Shown piece after piece: positions 53,194 through 62,837 of a stretch of 64,000 nucleotides of DNA. The notes below the pieces were generated by a model. It saw only the letters and a program-made list of their open reading frames with translations, was not told the DNA's origin and did not search any database. Source of the stretch: Mantamonas sphyraenae (taxonomy: Eukaryota; CRuMs; Mantamonadidae); contig JAPMXV010000038.1 of the NCBI GenBank assembly GCA_026936335.1, forward strand, positions 124,001 to 188,000. Direction: 5' to 3'. Positions within the stretch are counted from its first letter, which is position 1. Each line of letters starts with the position of its first letter. Position numbers and translations under genes: made by a program.

Positions 53194-55491
53194 ATGAGTG
53201 TGTCTCGTGTTGTGCTGCGCCGTTGCGCGCAGCTCGTTTTCGTCCCCCATCTCATGTTCTCCAGAGCCACGTCGGCAGGTGTCGCAGCACGTGTGGCAAA
53301 TCTTGCCCCTCCATGTGCGCGCTGGATGAGCACGGCGGGTATTGCAGCAAGAGTGCAGGTGTGGGACGCCGAGTGGGCCAAGCAGCAGGAGGAAATCAGC
53401 AGGAACACACCTCGTGTGGCGCAACCGGGTCCCCTACGCGTCCTGTACAAGGGCAATGTGTGTGTCCATGCACGTGTCGAAGACGTGATTGGCCAGCGGC
53501 AAAGTGCAGCGGATCTGCTGCAGTCCTGCGGTGCCGATCTGGCGTCCGTGCTCACAGCGCAAGTGCGTGCGACGCCCGACTCGGCCTGGATGCACCTGGA
53601 CTTGCATCGGCCGTTGGAAGAGTGGATGTTGGGACGTGATGGGTCGGACGCCGTGCTCGAAGTGCAGTCCGTGCTCTGGGACGATCCGCTGGGACGTGAC
53701 ACGCTGTGGCACAGCGGTGCGCATCTGCTTGGCGCGGCCCTGGAGGACCTGTACACGGCAAAGGGTCACGAGGTACGCCTGTACGACGGTCCAACCGTAG
53801 AGCAGGGCTTTTACTACGACGTGGAGCTGCATCCGAACGGTGTCGTGCACGAGGAGGAGCTGGCACAGCTGGCCAAGCGCATCAAGAAGCTGGCCAAGCG
53901 TAAGGCTCGCTTCCTGCGCATGGAGGTGGATCGAGACACGGCCTTGGCCATGTTTGCAGACAATCCGTTCAAGCAGGAAGTGATTGCGCGAGTCAGCGAG
54001 GATGCAGACGCTCCGCCGCTGACGGTGTACCGCTGTGGCCCGCTCGTGGACCTGTGCCGCGGCCCGCACGTGCCGCACACGGGCTGGATCAAGGCCAGTG
54101 CGGTGGAAAAGGTGTCTGCGGTGCAGAGCAAGGGCGATGGAGGCGTACAGCGTGTGTACGGAGTGGCGTTCCCGGAGAGTGATCTGTTGGAGGCGCACCA
54201 GAAGCGACAGGAAGAGGCCAGGAGGAGAGACCATCGCACGCTGGGCCAAGCCTTGGACCTGTTTGCGTTCCATCCTGTGAGTGCAGGCAGTGCCTTCTTC
54301 CTGCCGCATGGCACGCGTGTGTACAACCGATTGACGGCGTTCCTGCGGCATCAGTACAAAGCACGCGGGTACGACGAGGTGATCACACCCAATCTGTACC
54401 ACCACTCGCTGTGGAAGACATCGGGCCACTGGGACAATTACCACGAGGACATGTTCCACATCCACGACGAGCACACACACACGCACGAGGCACACGACGC
54501 CGAACAGCTGTCACTCAAACCCATGAATTGTCCGGGGCATGCTGTCCTCTTCAAGCACATGGGCAGCCACTCGTACCGGGACTTGCCCGTGCGCCTGGCC
54601 GAGTTTGGCGTGTTGCATCGCAACGAGGCCAGCGGCGCCCTCAGCGGCCTCACACGCGTGCGCAAGTTTGTGCAGGACGACGCACACATCTTTTGCCGCG
54701 CCGACCAGATTGCACAAGAGGTGCACGCTTGTCTGGACTTTGTGGGTGACGTGTACGCCTTGTTTGGGTTCCGCTTCTCCATGGAGCTCAGCACGCGTCC
54801 GGACAAGTTTGTGGGCGATGTGAGCGCATGGACAGCTGCCGAGGATGCGCTTCGTGCCTCTTTGGACTCCCATCCACACGTGGACGGGTGGCGAGTCAAT
54901 GACAAGGACGGCGCGTTCTACGGCCCCAAAATCGATGTCAAGCTGCGCGACGCCCTGGAGAGGCAACACCAGTGCGCCACCATCCAGCTGGACTTCCAAC
55001 TGCCCCAACGCTTCGATTTGCGGTACGTCGAGGCAGACGGCACCACCGCACAGCCGGTGATGATCCATCGTGCGGTGCTCGGCTCCATGGAACGCATGTT
55101 GGCCGTGCTACTGGAACACACGGCAGGTGATCTGCCGCTGTGGCTGGCTGCACGGCAACTGGTCCTCCTGCCGGTGAGCGAAGCAAAACACGGTGCGGCG
55201 TGTCAGGAACTTGCGGCGCGGCTTCAGTCGTCGCCGCTGCTGCGGGCCGCCAATGTGGACGGCGAGTTTTATGTGGACGTCGACATGTCCTCCGAGAGCA
55301 TTGGCAAGCGCATCCGAAGAGCGGAACAGAAAAAGTATCCTGTGGTGGCTGTGGTGGGCGATCAGGAGGTGGCGGACGGCTCGTTGAGCGTACGCACACG
55401 CAGCCAGGGACCGCAGTCGACGCGCATGGACATGGACACGCTGGAGCGCACACTGGCCGCACAATGCGGTGTGTGGCGTCAAGGCGAGTGA
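53194..55491 (+). CDS. TARS: Threonyl-tRNA synthetase
   Basis: Single exon of 765 residues. The start MSVSRVVLRRCAQLVFVPHL is basic and hydrophobic, as expected for a mitochondrial presequence; a second Met (MSTAGIAARVQVWDAEWAKQ, ~residue 46) could start a cytosolic form, so dual targeting is possible. Domains in order: TGS (VLYKGNVCVHARVEDVIGQR), the editing domain with HSGAHLLGAALEDLY and YRCGPLVDLCRGPHVPHTG, then the class II core. The core has KPMNCPGH (zinc cysteine), motif 2 LHRNEASGALSGLTRVRKFV and motif 3 PVMIHRAVLGSMERMLAVLL. The anticodon-binding domain completes the protein. A His/Thr-rich insertion (HIHDEHTHTHEAHD) lies near residue 425. Confidence 0.96.
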   Translation: MSVSRVVLRRCAQLVFVPHLMFSRATSAGVAARVANLAPPCARWMSTAGIAARVQVWDAEWAKQQEEISRNTPRVAQPGPLRVLYKGNVCVHARVEDVIGQRQSAADLLQSCGADLASVLTAQVRATPDSAWMHLDLHRPLEEWMLGRDGSDAVLEVQSVLWDDPLGRDTLWHSGAHLLGAALEDLYTAKGHEVRLYDGPTVEQGFYYDVELHPNGVVHEEELAQLAKRIKKLAKRKARFLRMEVDRDTALAMFADNPFKQEVIARVSEDADAPPLTVYRCGPLVDLCRGPHVPHTGWIKASAVEKVSAVQSKGDGGVQRVYGVAFPESDLLEAHQKRQEEARRRDHRTLGQALDLFAFHPVSAGSAFFLPHGTRVYNRLTAFLRHQYKARGYDEVITPNLYHHSLWKTSGHWDNYHEDMFHIHDEHTHTHEAHDAEQLSLKPMNCPGHAVLFKHMGSHSYRDLPVRLAEFGVLHRNEASGALSGLTRVRKFVQDDAHIFCRADQIAQEVHACLDFVGDVYALFGFRFSMELSTRPDKFVGDVSAWTAAEDALRASLDSHPHVDGWRVNDKDGAFYGPKIDVKLRDALERQHQCATIQLDFQLPQRFDLRYVEADGTTAQPVMIHRAVLGSMERMLAVLLEHTAGDLPLWLAARQLVLLPVSEAKHGAACQELAARLQSSPLLRAANVDGEFYVDVDMSSESIGKRIRRAEQKKYPVVAVVGDQEVADGSLSVRTRSQGPQSTRMDMDTLERTLAAQCGVWRQGE

Positions 55492-55533
55492 AACGCGTGT
55501 CCGCGTGATGGCAGGCAGCCAAAAACACGGGAC

Positions 55534-56857
55534 ATGAGCAGCGAGGAGGAGGCGCAGAAACGCACCACGACGCTGGTTGTCGGCACCTTTGTGGGCGAGA
55601 AAAAGAACAAAAAGGACTTTATGAAAGCTGCACAGGGCCACACGGTGGACACTCGGTGGCAACTGCAATGGGTAGAGCTGAGCAGGGAGATTCCGTTGGC
55701 GCAACAACCGGACGTCGATGTCGTCGTCCACAAGCTCACCCAGGAGCTGGTCATCGAGGCCAGGCTGCACAATGGCGAAGCGTACGGCGACATGCTGAAA
55801 CACGCCGTGGAGACAAAGCAGGTGCTGGATGACGTGCGCGTAAGTGGTACATGCGCCCTTTTTGCACCTTCCTCCAGCCATTCGTCGACGTGTTCACTCA
55901 CCCACTGGCATGGTGCATGTGCGCAGGCATCCCAACGGCCAGTGTTGGATCCGCTGGACGCTGTGGCCAGTGTGATCGACCGTCGGGTGCTGTACGAGAA
56001 ACTTGCCCAAATCGAACTGGCGTACAGTAGGTTGACCGGGACAAGGGGAGCGTGAACACAGTGCATGGACGTTTTTGTGTGCATGGTGGCCATGCATGGC
56101 ATATGTGTGCTGACGCCCAATACGCTTGGATGGTGTCCACGCGCTTCACGCCCGCCTCACAGCGGAAGTACCCAAAGTTGCCAACGCCTACACGCTGCAG
56201 GAGCTTGAGGACGAGGTGGAGGCGCAGTCGCTGTCCTATCCCGTGGTAATCAAGACATGGGACGCATGCTCGTTGTCTGCAGCACACGAAATGGCCATTG
56301 TGCGCACGCGAGCAGGGATGAGGGCGTTGCTGGAGGCTGCGTCGGAACACGCGGCGTGGAAGAATGTGCGCGGGTTCACTGCGCAGCCGTTTGTCAACCA
56401 CAGGGGAGTCATCCACAAGGTGTACAGCGTGGATGACCAGGTGGAGGTGCAAGCACGCGAGTCGTTTGCTGATCTCGCGCCCACAACAAACGATGAGAAG
56501 GAGGAGGAGGACAGTACGAATGGCCGAGACTCGTTTGTGCTGTTCCATTCGCATGATCCAGTGCCTGAAGGATGGGCCAGTGGTTACGGAACAGACGAGC
56601 AGAGGGTGGCTGAGGAGACGGCGGCGCTCGACGGGATGCAAGAGGCTGCAGAGGAGGTATGTCGGGAAATCCAACGGGTGTTTGGTCTGACGATGTTTGG
56701 GGTGGATGTGTTGGTGGATGCACGCACGGGCAAGTGGATGCTGGTCGACCTCAACTATTTTCCGGGCTACAAGAACATCCAACAGCGGTTGGCCGACGCC
56801 TTGGTGCGCATGATTGTGCAGGCGCATGAAAAGGCAATCGATGAGGAGAGTGGTTAG
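55534..56857 (+). CDS. ITPK1: Inositol-tetrakisphosphate 1-kinase
   Basis: Exons 55534-55839, 55927-56026 and 56163-56857 give about 366 residues. Motifs follow the ITPK1 ATP-grasp order: DPLDAVASVIDRRVLYEKLA, then YPVVIKTWDACSLSAAHEMA (the KxxxxxxSHxM-like stretch), FTAQPFVNHRGVIHKVYSVD, and FGLTMFGVDVLVDARTGKWM with LVDLNYFPGYKN (metal and inositol binding). It phosphorylates inositol tri- and tetrakisphosphates on the path to InsP5/InsP6. The exon 2 to 3 junction (tac a/gtaggt ... cctcacag/cg) is placed by phase and similarity. An acidic insert DEKEEEDSTN lies near residue 265. Confidence 0.92.
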
Positions 56858-56878
56858 GTGTGGGTGGGGCGATGCGCG

Positions 56879-58003
56879 ATGGCAGGCAGTGAAAAACGGA
56901 AGATGAGCAGGTCCTTCTCTTCCTCCTCTTCGTCATCGTCATCCATGGACACAGAAGAGAGTGGTGGGGGCAAGGGCAAGGGAAAGGGCAAAAGCCGAGT
57001 GGACGAGGAGGTGGACGTGGAATTGCAGTGTGTGGGAGTCATGGAAGCACACAAGGGGCCTGTGTTGTGCTGTTCGTTCACGCACGACAGCAAGTATGCG
57101 CTCAGTGGCGGGCAGGACAGCACAGTGAATCTGTTTAATCCACATACGGGCATGCACATCAAGTCATACGACGGCAGCCAAAGCCACGGGGTGTATGGGG
57201 CGGTGGCGTAGGTTCTTGCTGCGGAAAGGGGAGGCACGGGAGGAGCTCGGATTTTCACTCACCCTCGCTTTGCGACACACACACACACACACGTACGATT
57301 GCACAGAACCAACGATAATAACTTTATTCTGAGCGCAGCGGGAGACAAGAGCACGGCTGTGTTTGACGTGGGCAGCGGAAAGCTGTTGCGCAAGTTCCGG
57401 GGCCACACGCGACGGGTGAACGACGTGGCTGTGAACGGGGACGGAGGCGTGGTGGCCACAGCGTCGCAAGACAACACGGTGCGACTGTGGGACATGCGTG
57501 CGGGCAGCAAGGAGGCCATCCAAATCCTGGATGAGGCGCAGGATGGGGTGTCGTCGGTGTGGGTGGGCGAGTCGACGCTATGGAGTGCGTCTGTGGACGG
57601 AGCCGTGCGCTGTTACGACCTGAGGCAGTCGAGCATGAGCGAGGACCGAGTGTGGGAAAGTGCAACGGGAGTGACGGTGAGTGGGGACGGACGTTGCGTG
57701 CTGGTCAACACGCTGGACAGTGCCATGCTGCTACTTGACGCAGAGACGGGCGAGCAGTTGAACCTGTTTACGGGACACACCCATGCCAAGTATGCACTGC
57801 GTGGGGCGTTTTCCCACGACGACAACCGTGTGTGGTGCGGCTCGGAAACGGGCCATGTCTTTGGCTGGGATGTGCTTGCCACGGAGCCCGTGGCCAAGCT
57901 CAGAGGTCACGCGCATGTGGTGACACAGGTACGATGCAGTAGCAACCACAACATGCTCCTCAGTTGCTCCTTTGACGGTACAGTGCGTGTGTGGAGCGAA
58001 TGA
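56879..58003 (+). CDS. WDR83: WD40-repeat protein WDR83/MORG1
   Basis: Exons 56879-57207 and 57307-58003 encode about 341 residues. A Ser-rich, then Gly/Lys-rich N-terminal tail of ~50 residues precedes seven WD repeats. Family-specific stretches match WDR83: LSAAGDKSTAVFDVGSGKLL, RKFRGHTRRVNDVAVNGDGG, ILDEAQDGVSSVWVGESTLW, SVDGAVRCYDLRQSSM and TLDSAMLLLDAETGEQLN. WDR83 is a scaffold for ERK and HIF regulation in animals and a spliceosome C-complex component. The intron holds a (CA)n run at 57275-57292 close to its acceptor. Confidence 0.92.
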
Positions 58004-58063
58004 ACAGCAGGCAGAGATGCCTTGTATTGTTTCCATTTCCACCGTCGTTTCATGGCAGTGCCA

Positions 58064-58699
58064 TCACTCCCACAGCACCATGACGGAGCATTGACCCGTT
58101 GCTGTGTGTTCCCAGCGTTCGGCAGTGTTGTTGTTGTTGCGGTCGCTGCTGCGGTTGAGCAAATCGTCGACGGAGGAGCTGTCCTGGACGGTGGATGCCC
58201 ACGAAGCCCAATCGCCGTCTTGTGGAGCCCTGCAGGTGAGCATCTCCACTCGCCAGACAAAGAGCTTGCGTCCGGCGTGCAGGGGTTGGCCCCAGGCCAC
58301 CACAACCTCACCCCGGTGCACAGGACGCAGATGGGTGCACGACACGTCTGTGCCCACCATGCCCTTGGCTTTGGGTGGCATTTGCAGCAGGGTGCCCACA
58401 GAAGCGATCTCCTCCACGACGGCAGCGGAAACGCCGCCGTGCAGCAAACCCATGGGCTGCGTCAGTTGGTCGCCAATGCCCATGGCCAGCACCAGACGCG
58501 ATTGTGAGGCTGCCAGCCAGTCGTACTGAAGCACCTGTTTGCCAAACACGCGGTCTCCCTGTGGCAGCTGAGGCGTCAGCGCTTGCAGACGCGCCACATT
58601 CTCCGCAAACGCCTCGTCGATGACCGGCTGCACACGCTGGTGGGCAAACGCATCGCTGCGATGGACTATGCTTGCGCGTGTGGCCGTGCGACGAAACAT
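58064..58699 (-). CDS. Hotdog-fold acyl-CoA thioesterase, MenI/YdiI-like
   Basis: 211 residues from MFRRTATRASIVHRSDAFAH, a basic start that could be a mitochondrial leader; further upstream codons overlap the divergent F-box gene. The 4HBT hotdog core contains MGLLHGGVSAAVVEEIASVG, where the glutamate after HGG aligns with the catalytic Glu of the bacterial MenI/YdiI/EntH group rather than the Asp of PaaI or ACOT13. MVGTDVSCTHLRPVHRGEVV and GRKLFVWRVEM also follow that group (xVGxxxxxxHLRxVxxG...GRxxxVWxxxI). Substrate unknown; the bacterial relatives hydrolyse aromatic acyl-CoAs. The C-terminal ~50 residues are polar and not conserved. Confidence 0.82.
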   Translation of the reverse strand: MFRRTATRASIVHRSDAFAHQRVQPVIDEAFAENVARLQALTPQLPQGDRVFGKQVLQYDWLAASQSRLVLAMGIGDQLTQPMGLLHGGVSAAVVEEIASVGTLLQMPPKAKGMVGTDVSCTHLRPVHRGEVVVAWGQPLHAGRKLFVWRVEMLTCRAPQDGDWASWASTVQDSSSVDDLLNRSSDRNNNNTAERWEHTATGQCSVMVLWE

Positions 58700-58821
58700 G
58701 GGGGGCAGTGTGTGGTTGGGTTGGCGGCGCTGGTGGAGGCAAGAAGAACCGGGACTCGGAGAAGGCGAGGAAAGCTCCGAAATCCACTCCTGCGAGGAGC
58801 AGCAGCACACATCGACGCGTC

Positions 58822-61242
58822 ATGGGTGCTTCGCCGTCCAAATGGCGCCGCAGAAACGCAGGCGCAAAAGACACGGCAGAGGCGTCGTCGACGACGAGGA
58901 TAGCAACGGGGGCGGCGGAGGAGCGGCAGCACGAACAGCTGCCTACGTTGCCATCGTCGGCCAAGAGTGACACGAGCAGCACGAGCAGCAGTAGCAACGG
59001 AAGCAGCAACGAGGGTGATGAAGATGTGGAGGAGAAGGAGGTGGTGGAGGAGGACGAGGGCAAGGCCGATGGGGAGCAGGAACAGGAGGAGGCAAGTGTG
59101 CGGCAGCGTGAAGCAGCAGCAGCAAGTCCTCCACCGACGCCGTCGCCGTCGACACCGTCACCAAGGGTGGAAGCGCTGGCGGGGAGACGTGGAAGGTCAC
59201 TTTCGCTGTCGATTGCCACGCCGAGACCACCCAAGGTGTCGCACAGGCTACGACAGCGGACAAATAGCATCCGCAGTTTGCACAGCAGCGGCAGCCGTGA
59301 GGAACTCATACCCAAACAACAGGAGCAGCAGCAGCAGCAGCAGCAGGACGAACACACACACGTCACCATCATTGAACTTATTGAAGAACACCAGAAACAA
59401 CAGCAGCAGCAGAGCGGCAGTGGCAGTTCCGCCTCGCTTTCGCCTCTCACTTTGCCCGAAGTGGCGAGCAGCAAAGCCGCAGCAACAGCGTCGCCCCTGG
59501 CACGCTCTGCCATGAACCAGGCCGCTTCACAGATGCATGGCAGCAGCAGCAGCAGCGGTGGGAACAGTGGAGGCTACACAGGCGAGCCTACTCCACCACA
59601 GTCGACACCATCGCCGCCGGCGGGCGGCGGACGGAATCGTTCGGGAAGCCTTGCCATCTCTCCGCGAGCCTCCTGGGAACGGCTACGGAGTCGTTCACGG
59701 TCGTTGTCGCTGTCACCATTGCGTCCGCGGAGTGCATCACATGCAGTGAGCAGCAGCAGCAGCAGCAGCAGACGTGGCACGGTGCTGGAAACGGTGCCCG
59801 AAACAGAGAAGGAAGCGGAGACGCAGAAGGAACCGCCGGTGCAGCTGCTGGACTTGCCGGACGAGTTGTTGGTACACATTGCGGCGATGGTGGATGCGGA
59901 GGAGCGAATGGGGATGGTGCAAAGCTGTGTGGATTTGCAGCGTGTGTGCCGAGACGAGTTTCTGTGGCAAGAGGCAGTGTTTCGCAGGCGCAAGGTGGCC
60001 CACGTGGACAGGGACAGTGTGCTCCAGTTGGCTCCGTATATGAGCCGTATGCACACGCTGGACGCGGCGGGCATTGGAGAGGTGTTGGACAACGAGGTGT
60101 TGCAGCAGATGACGGCACGTGCAGGGGCACAGCTCCTTCGTCTGCTGCTACGCGACTGTACCCTCATCAACGACAAGGGGTTGGGCCGTGCAGCCATGCA
60201 ATGTCAACAGCTGCGCTACTTGGATGCATCTGGGTGCGTGCAAATCACAGACCGAGCGTTGGGCAGCATTTCCGTGAGCTGCACGCGGCTGTTGGAGCTG
60301 CGTGTGCCAGGCTCACGTGTCACAGACGCAGGAGTCAAGGCACTGGCCATGGGCTGTCGCATGCTCAACACCCTGTGCATGCCACAGTGCACACGGGTCA
60401 CAGACAGGGGCGTCAAGTACTTGTGCAAGTTTTGCCCCGATCTGATCCGCCTGGACCTCAGTGGAGGTGACATTGGCAGCAAGGGCGCCAAACGACTTGC
60501 GTACTCACTCCGCTTTCTGGAGGAGCTGGACCTGTGGCGGTGCCACGTGGAGGATGACACGGCGTTGCGAATCTGGGGCAACGACGGCAACCTGCGCAGC
60601 CTTCGGTATGGCAACGCGGCAGAAAGCAGCATTGGCGATGAGGCGTTGGCGCAGTTGGTGCACGGTTGTCCGCGTCTCACGCGGCTGTGGGTGGCCCACT
60701 GCACGCAGGTGACGGACGAGGGCGCGTGTGTTGTTGCCAGCATGTGTGGGACGCAACTTACGGAATTGCACCTGCGTGGCACACGTCAGCTCACAGATCG
60801 CACCTGTCTCTACCTGGGTCTCAGCTGTCCCAACCTGCGCAGTGTGGAACTGTGCGACTGTTTCCAGATCACCGACGCCGGCCTCGAATCCCTCGCTGTG
60901 GGCTGCCCGATGCTGCGTTCCGTCGACTTGCACGGCTGCGACGCCCTCACTGCTCTCGCCTGTCGATCGCTGGCCTACCATTGCGGAGGTAGCATCGAAC
61001 ACGTGGACATGGCGGGCTGCGTGCGTGTCGCAGGCCGCGCCCTAGAGTACCTCGCTGACGGCGCCACTGTCCTCCAGTATCTCAACGTCAACTGTGCCCA
61101 ATTGGTCGACGAGCGCCAGCTGCGTCGCCTCGTCAAGGCGTGTCCTGGTGTGCGTGTGGTATTGGGAGTTGAGTCGGGCGTAGCCAAGACACGGGCACGA
61201 CTCTTGAGTCAAAAGTATGGCGCACAGGTTGTGTTGACGTGA
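58822..61242 (+). CDS. F-box and leucine-rich-repeat protein, N-myristoylation candidate
   Basis: Single exon of 806 residues. The start MGASPSKWRRRNAG (Gly2, Ser5/6-type, then basic) fits an N-myristoylation plus polybasic membrane signal. Residues ~20-335 are disordered, with Ser, Gln and Glu runs and several RxRSLSLS sites. The F-box is at ~340-390 (LLDLPDELLVHIAAMVDAEE...FLWQEAVF), followed by at least 12 cysteine-containing LRRs (QLRYLDASGCVQITDRALGS; NLRSVELCDCFQITDAGLES) to residue ~780. This is the FBXL2/FBXL20/Grr1 plan: a substrate receptor of SCF ubiquitin ligases. Animal FBXL2/20 are membrane-tethered by C-terminal prenylation; here the lipid signal would be N-terminal. Confidence 0.88.
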   Translation: MGASPSKWRRRNAGAKDTAEASSTTRIATGAAEERQHEQLPTLPSSAKSDTSSTSSSSNGSSNEGDEDVEEKEVVEEDEGKADGEQEQEEASVRQREAAAASPPPTPSPSTPSPRVEALAGRRGRSLSLSIATPRPPKVSHRLRQRTNSIRSLHSSGSREELIPKQQEQQQQQQQDEHTHVTIIELIEEHQKQQQQQSGSGSSASLSPLTLPEVASSKAAATASPLARSAMNQAASQMHGSSSSSGGNSGGYTGEPTPPQSTPSPPAGGGRNRSGSLAISPRASWERLRSRSRSLSLSPLRPRSASHAVSSSSSSSRRGTVLETVPETEKEAETQKEPPVQLLDLPDELLVHIAAMVDAEERMGMVQSCVDLQRVCRDEFLWQEAVFRRRKVAHVDRDSVLQLAPYMSRMHTLDAAGIGEVLDNEVLQQMTARAGAQLLRLLLRDCTLINDKGLGRAAMQCQQLRYLDASGCVQITDRALGSISVSCTRLLELRVPGSRVTDAGVKALAMGCRMLNTLCMPQCTRVTDRGVKYLCKFCPDLIRLDLSGGDIGSKGAKRLAYSLRFLEELDLWRCHVEDDTALRIWGNDGNLRSLRYGNAAESSIGDEALAQLVHGCPRLTRLWVAHCTQVTDEGACVVASMCGTQLTELHLRGTRQLTDRTCLYLGLSCPNLRSVELCDCFQITDAGLESLAVGCPMLRSVDLHGCDALTALACRSLAYHCGGSIEHVDMAGCVRVAGRALEYLADGATVLQYLNVNCAQLVDERQLRRLVKACPGVRVVLGVESGVAKTRARLLSQKYGAQVVLT

Positions 61243-61369
61243 ATGAAAGGACGTTGAGTGAGGTGAGTGTGGATGGGACGTCGATGAGAAAATCAGAAGA
61301 AAAAATTCCTCTTCTCGTCAATTGCGGTTCTCCATCCATCCAAAATCCCCACATCAACACTCGACAAAA

Positions 61370-62837
61370 ATGTCCATGTCCCGCGCCGGCATCAGTGGCT
61401 TCTCCCTGCGTCTTCCGCAACTGCGCGTGCCTCTTGGCACGTGGGCAGAGTGGACGGGTGCCAACCCGAGCAAGATCGAGGCTGTGGTTGGCCGCAGCTT
61501 CCGTGTGTGCAGCCCGCAACAAAACGCATACACTCTGGCCGCAGACGCCGTCCTCGACCTGATTGAACGCTACGACGTGGACCCGGCCGACATTGGCATG
61601 CTTGCTCTGGGCACCGAGTCGAGCACAGACAACGCCGCGGGAGCGGTTCTCGTGCGCGGCATGCTGGACGACGCATTGCCCACACTTGGTCGCAACCGCA
61701 TTTCGCGCGCGTGTGAGGTGCCGGAATTCAAGCACGCCTGCTTGGGCGGCATTTACGCACTCAAGGCAGCCTCGCGCTACCTGGAGGCCGACGGACGCGG
61801 ACGACGCGCCATTGTGGTGGCGTCGGACATTGCCGAGTACGAACGTGGCAGCACGGGCGAACAAACGCAGGGTGCCGGCGCCGTGGCAATGTTGGTGGAC
61901 ACGGAAGCGGCGCTGTGTTCGTTGGATTTGGCGCACAGCGGTTCCTCCTCGGCATACCGCGGCCTGGACTTTCGCAAGCCCATCGCACGTCACAGCGAAC
62001 CCACGTACGCCCCTCAGACCGACCGTCTCCATGACTTTCCCATCTTCAACGGCGCATACAGCACCCAATGCTACGTGGAAGCCACGGTGCGTGCTCTGGA
62101 CGCCATGTTTGAGCGCCTCCCCGGTCCGCGCGCTGCATTTTTCGACAGCCTGGCTGCCGTGGCCTGCCACCGTCCCTACGAGCACATGCCCATGCAGGCC
62201 ATGGCTGCGGCCATGGTATGGAGTGTCGGACGTGACGGAGGCGTCGATGCCCTCGCTGCCTTGTGCGAGGACTCCGGGGTCGACCCTGTGCAGGTGAACC
62301 AGGAGATCGAAAGCACTCCCGACCTCTTTGCCCTCGTGCAGGAGCAGGGGATCAACGTGTCGCCCTCGCCTGCCTTCATGGCTCTTACGGGTGCCTTTCG
62401 ACGCAGCGACGCCTTCAAGGCCTTTGCCGAGGAGAAGATGCGGCTGGGCAGCGCGGTGACATGCGAACTTGGCAACTCTCTACACGGGCTCCCTGCCGGC
62501 CTGGCTGGGGGCGACCTTTGAGGACGCCCATGCCAAGGAGCTGGATCTGGCCGACAAGACCATCCTCGCGGTTGGGTACGGCTCAGGCGATGCGGCAGAG
62601 GCCATCCCCATGCAAGTGGCGTCCAACTGGCGCGAGGCGGCCTCGAAGATTGCCTTTTCCGAAGCGCTGCAGGACTCGTTTGATCTGTCGCGTGAGCAGT
62701 ACGAAATGCTGCACGACGGCAAAGAGGTGCAGGGCCTGCCCCAGGGCAAGGGCTTTGTCATCACCCGCGTTGGCCAGACCTACGAGGAGCACTTTCAAGA
62801 CCTGGGCATCGACTTCTACGGCTATGCCCGGGAGTGA
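61370..62837 (+). CDS. Hydroxymethylglutaryl-CoA synthase, bacterial (MvaS) type, one frameshift
   Basis: About 488 residues in two frames, starting MSMSRAGISGFSLRLPQLRV. FKHACLGGIYALKAASRYLE carries the catalytic cysteine, GTESSTDNAAGAVLVRGML and ERGSTGEQTQGAGAVAMLVD are thiolase-fold motifs, and the end has VGYGSGDAAEAIP. GEQTQGAGAVAM and GNLYTGSL resemble bacterial MvaS (GEPTQGAGAVAM, GNIYTGSL) more than the animal/fungal enzyme. It condenses acetyl-CoA with acetoacetyl-CoA to HMG-CoA for the mevalonate pathway. At 62477 the frame moves by +1: ELGN in the first frame must join LYTGSLPAWLGATF in the second, skipping one T in aactctctac. Without it the protein ends early at 62521. There is no peroxisomal or mitochondrial signal. 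Confidence 0.88.
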
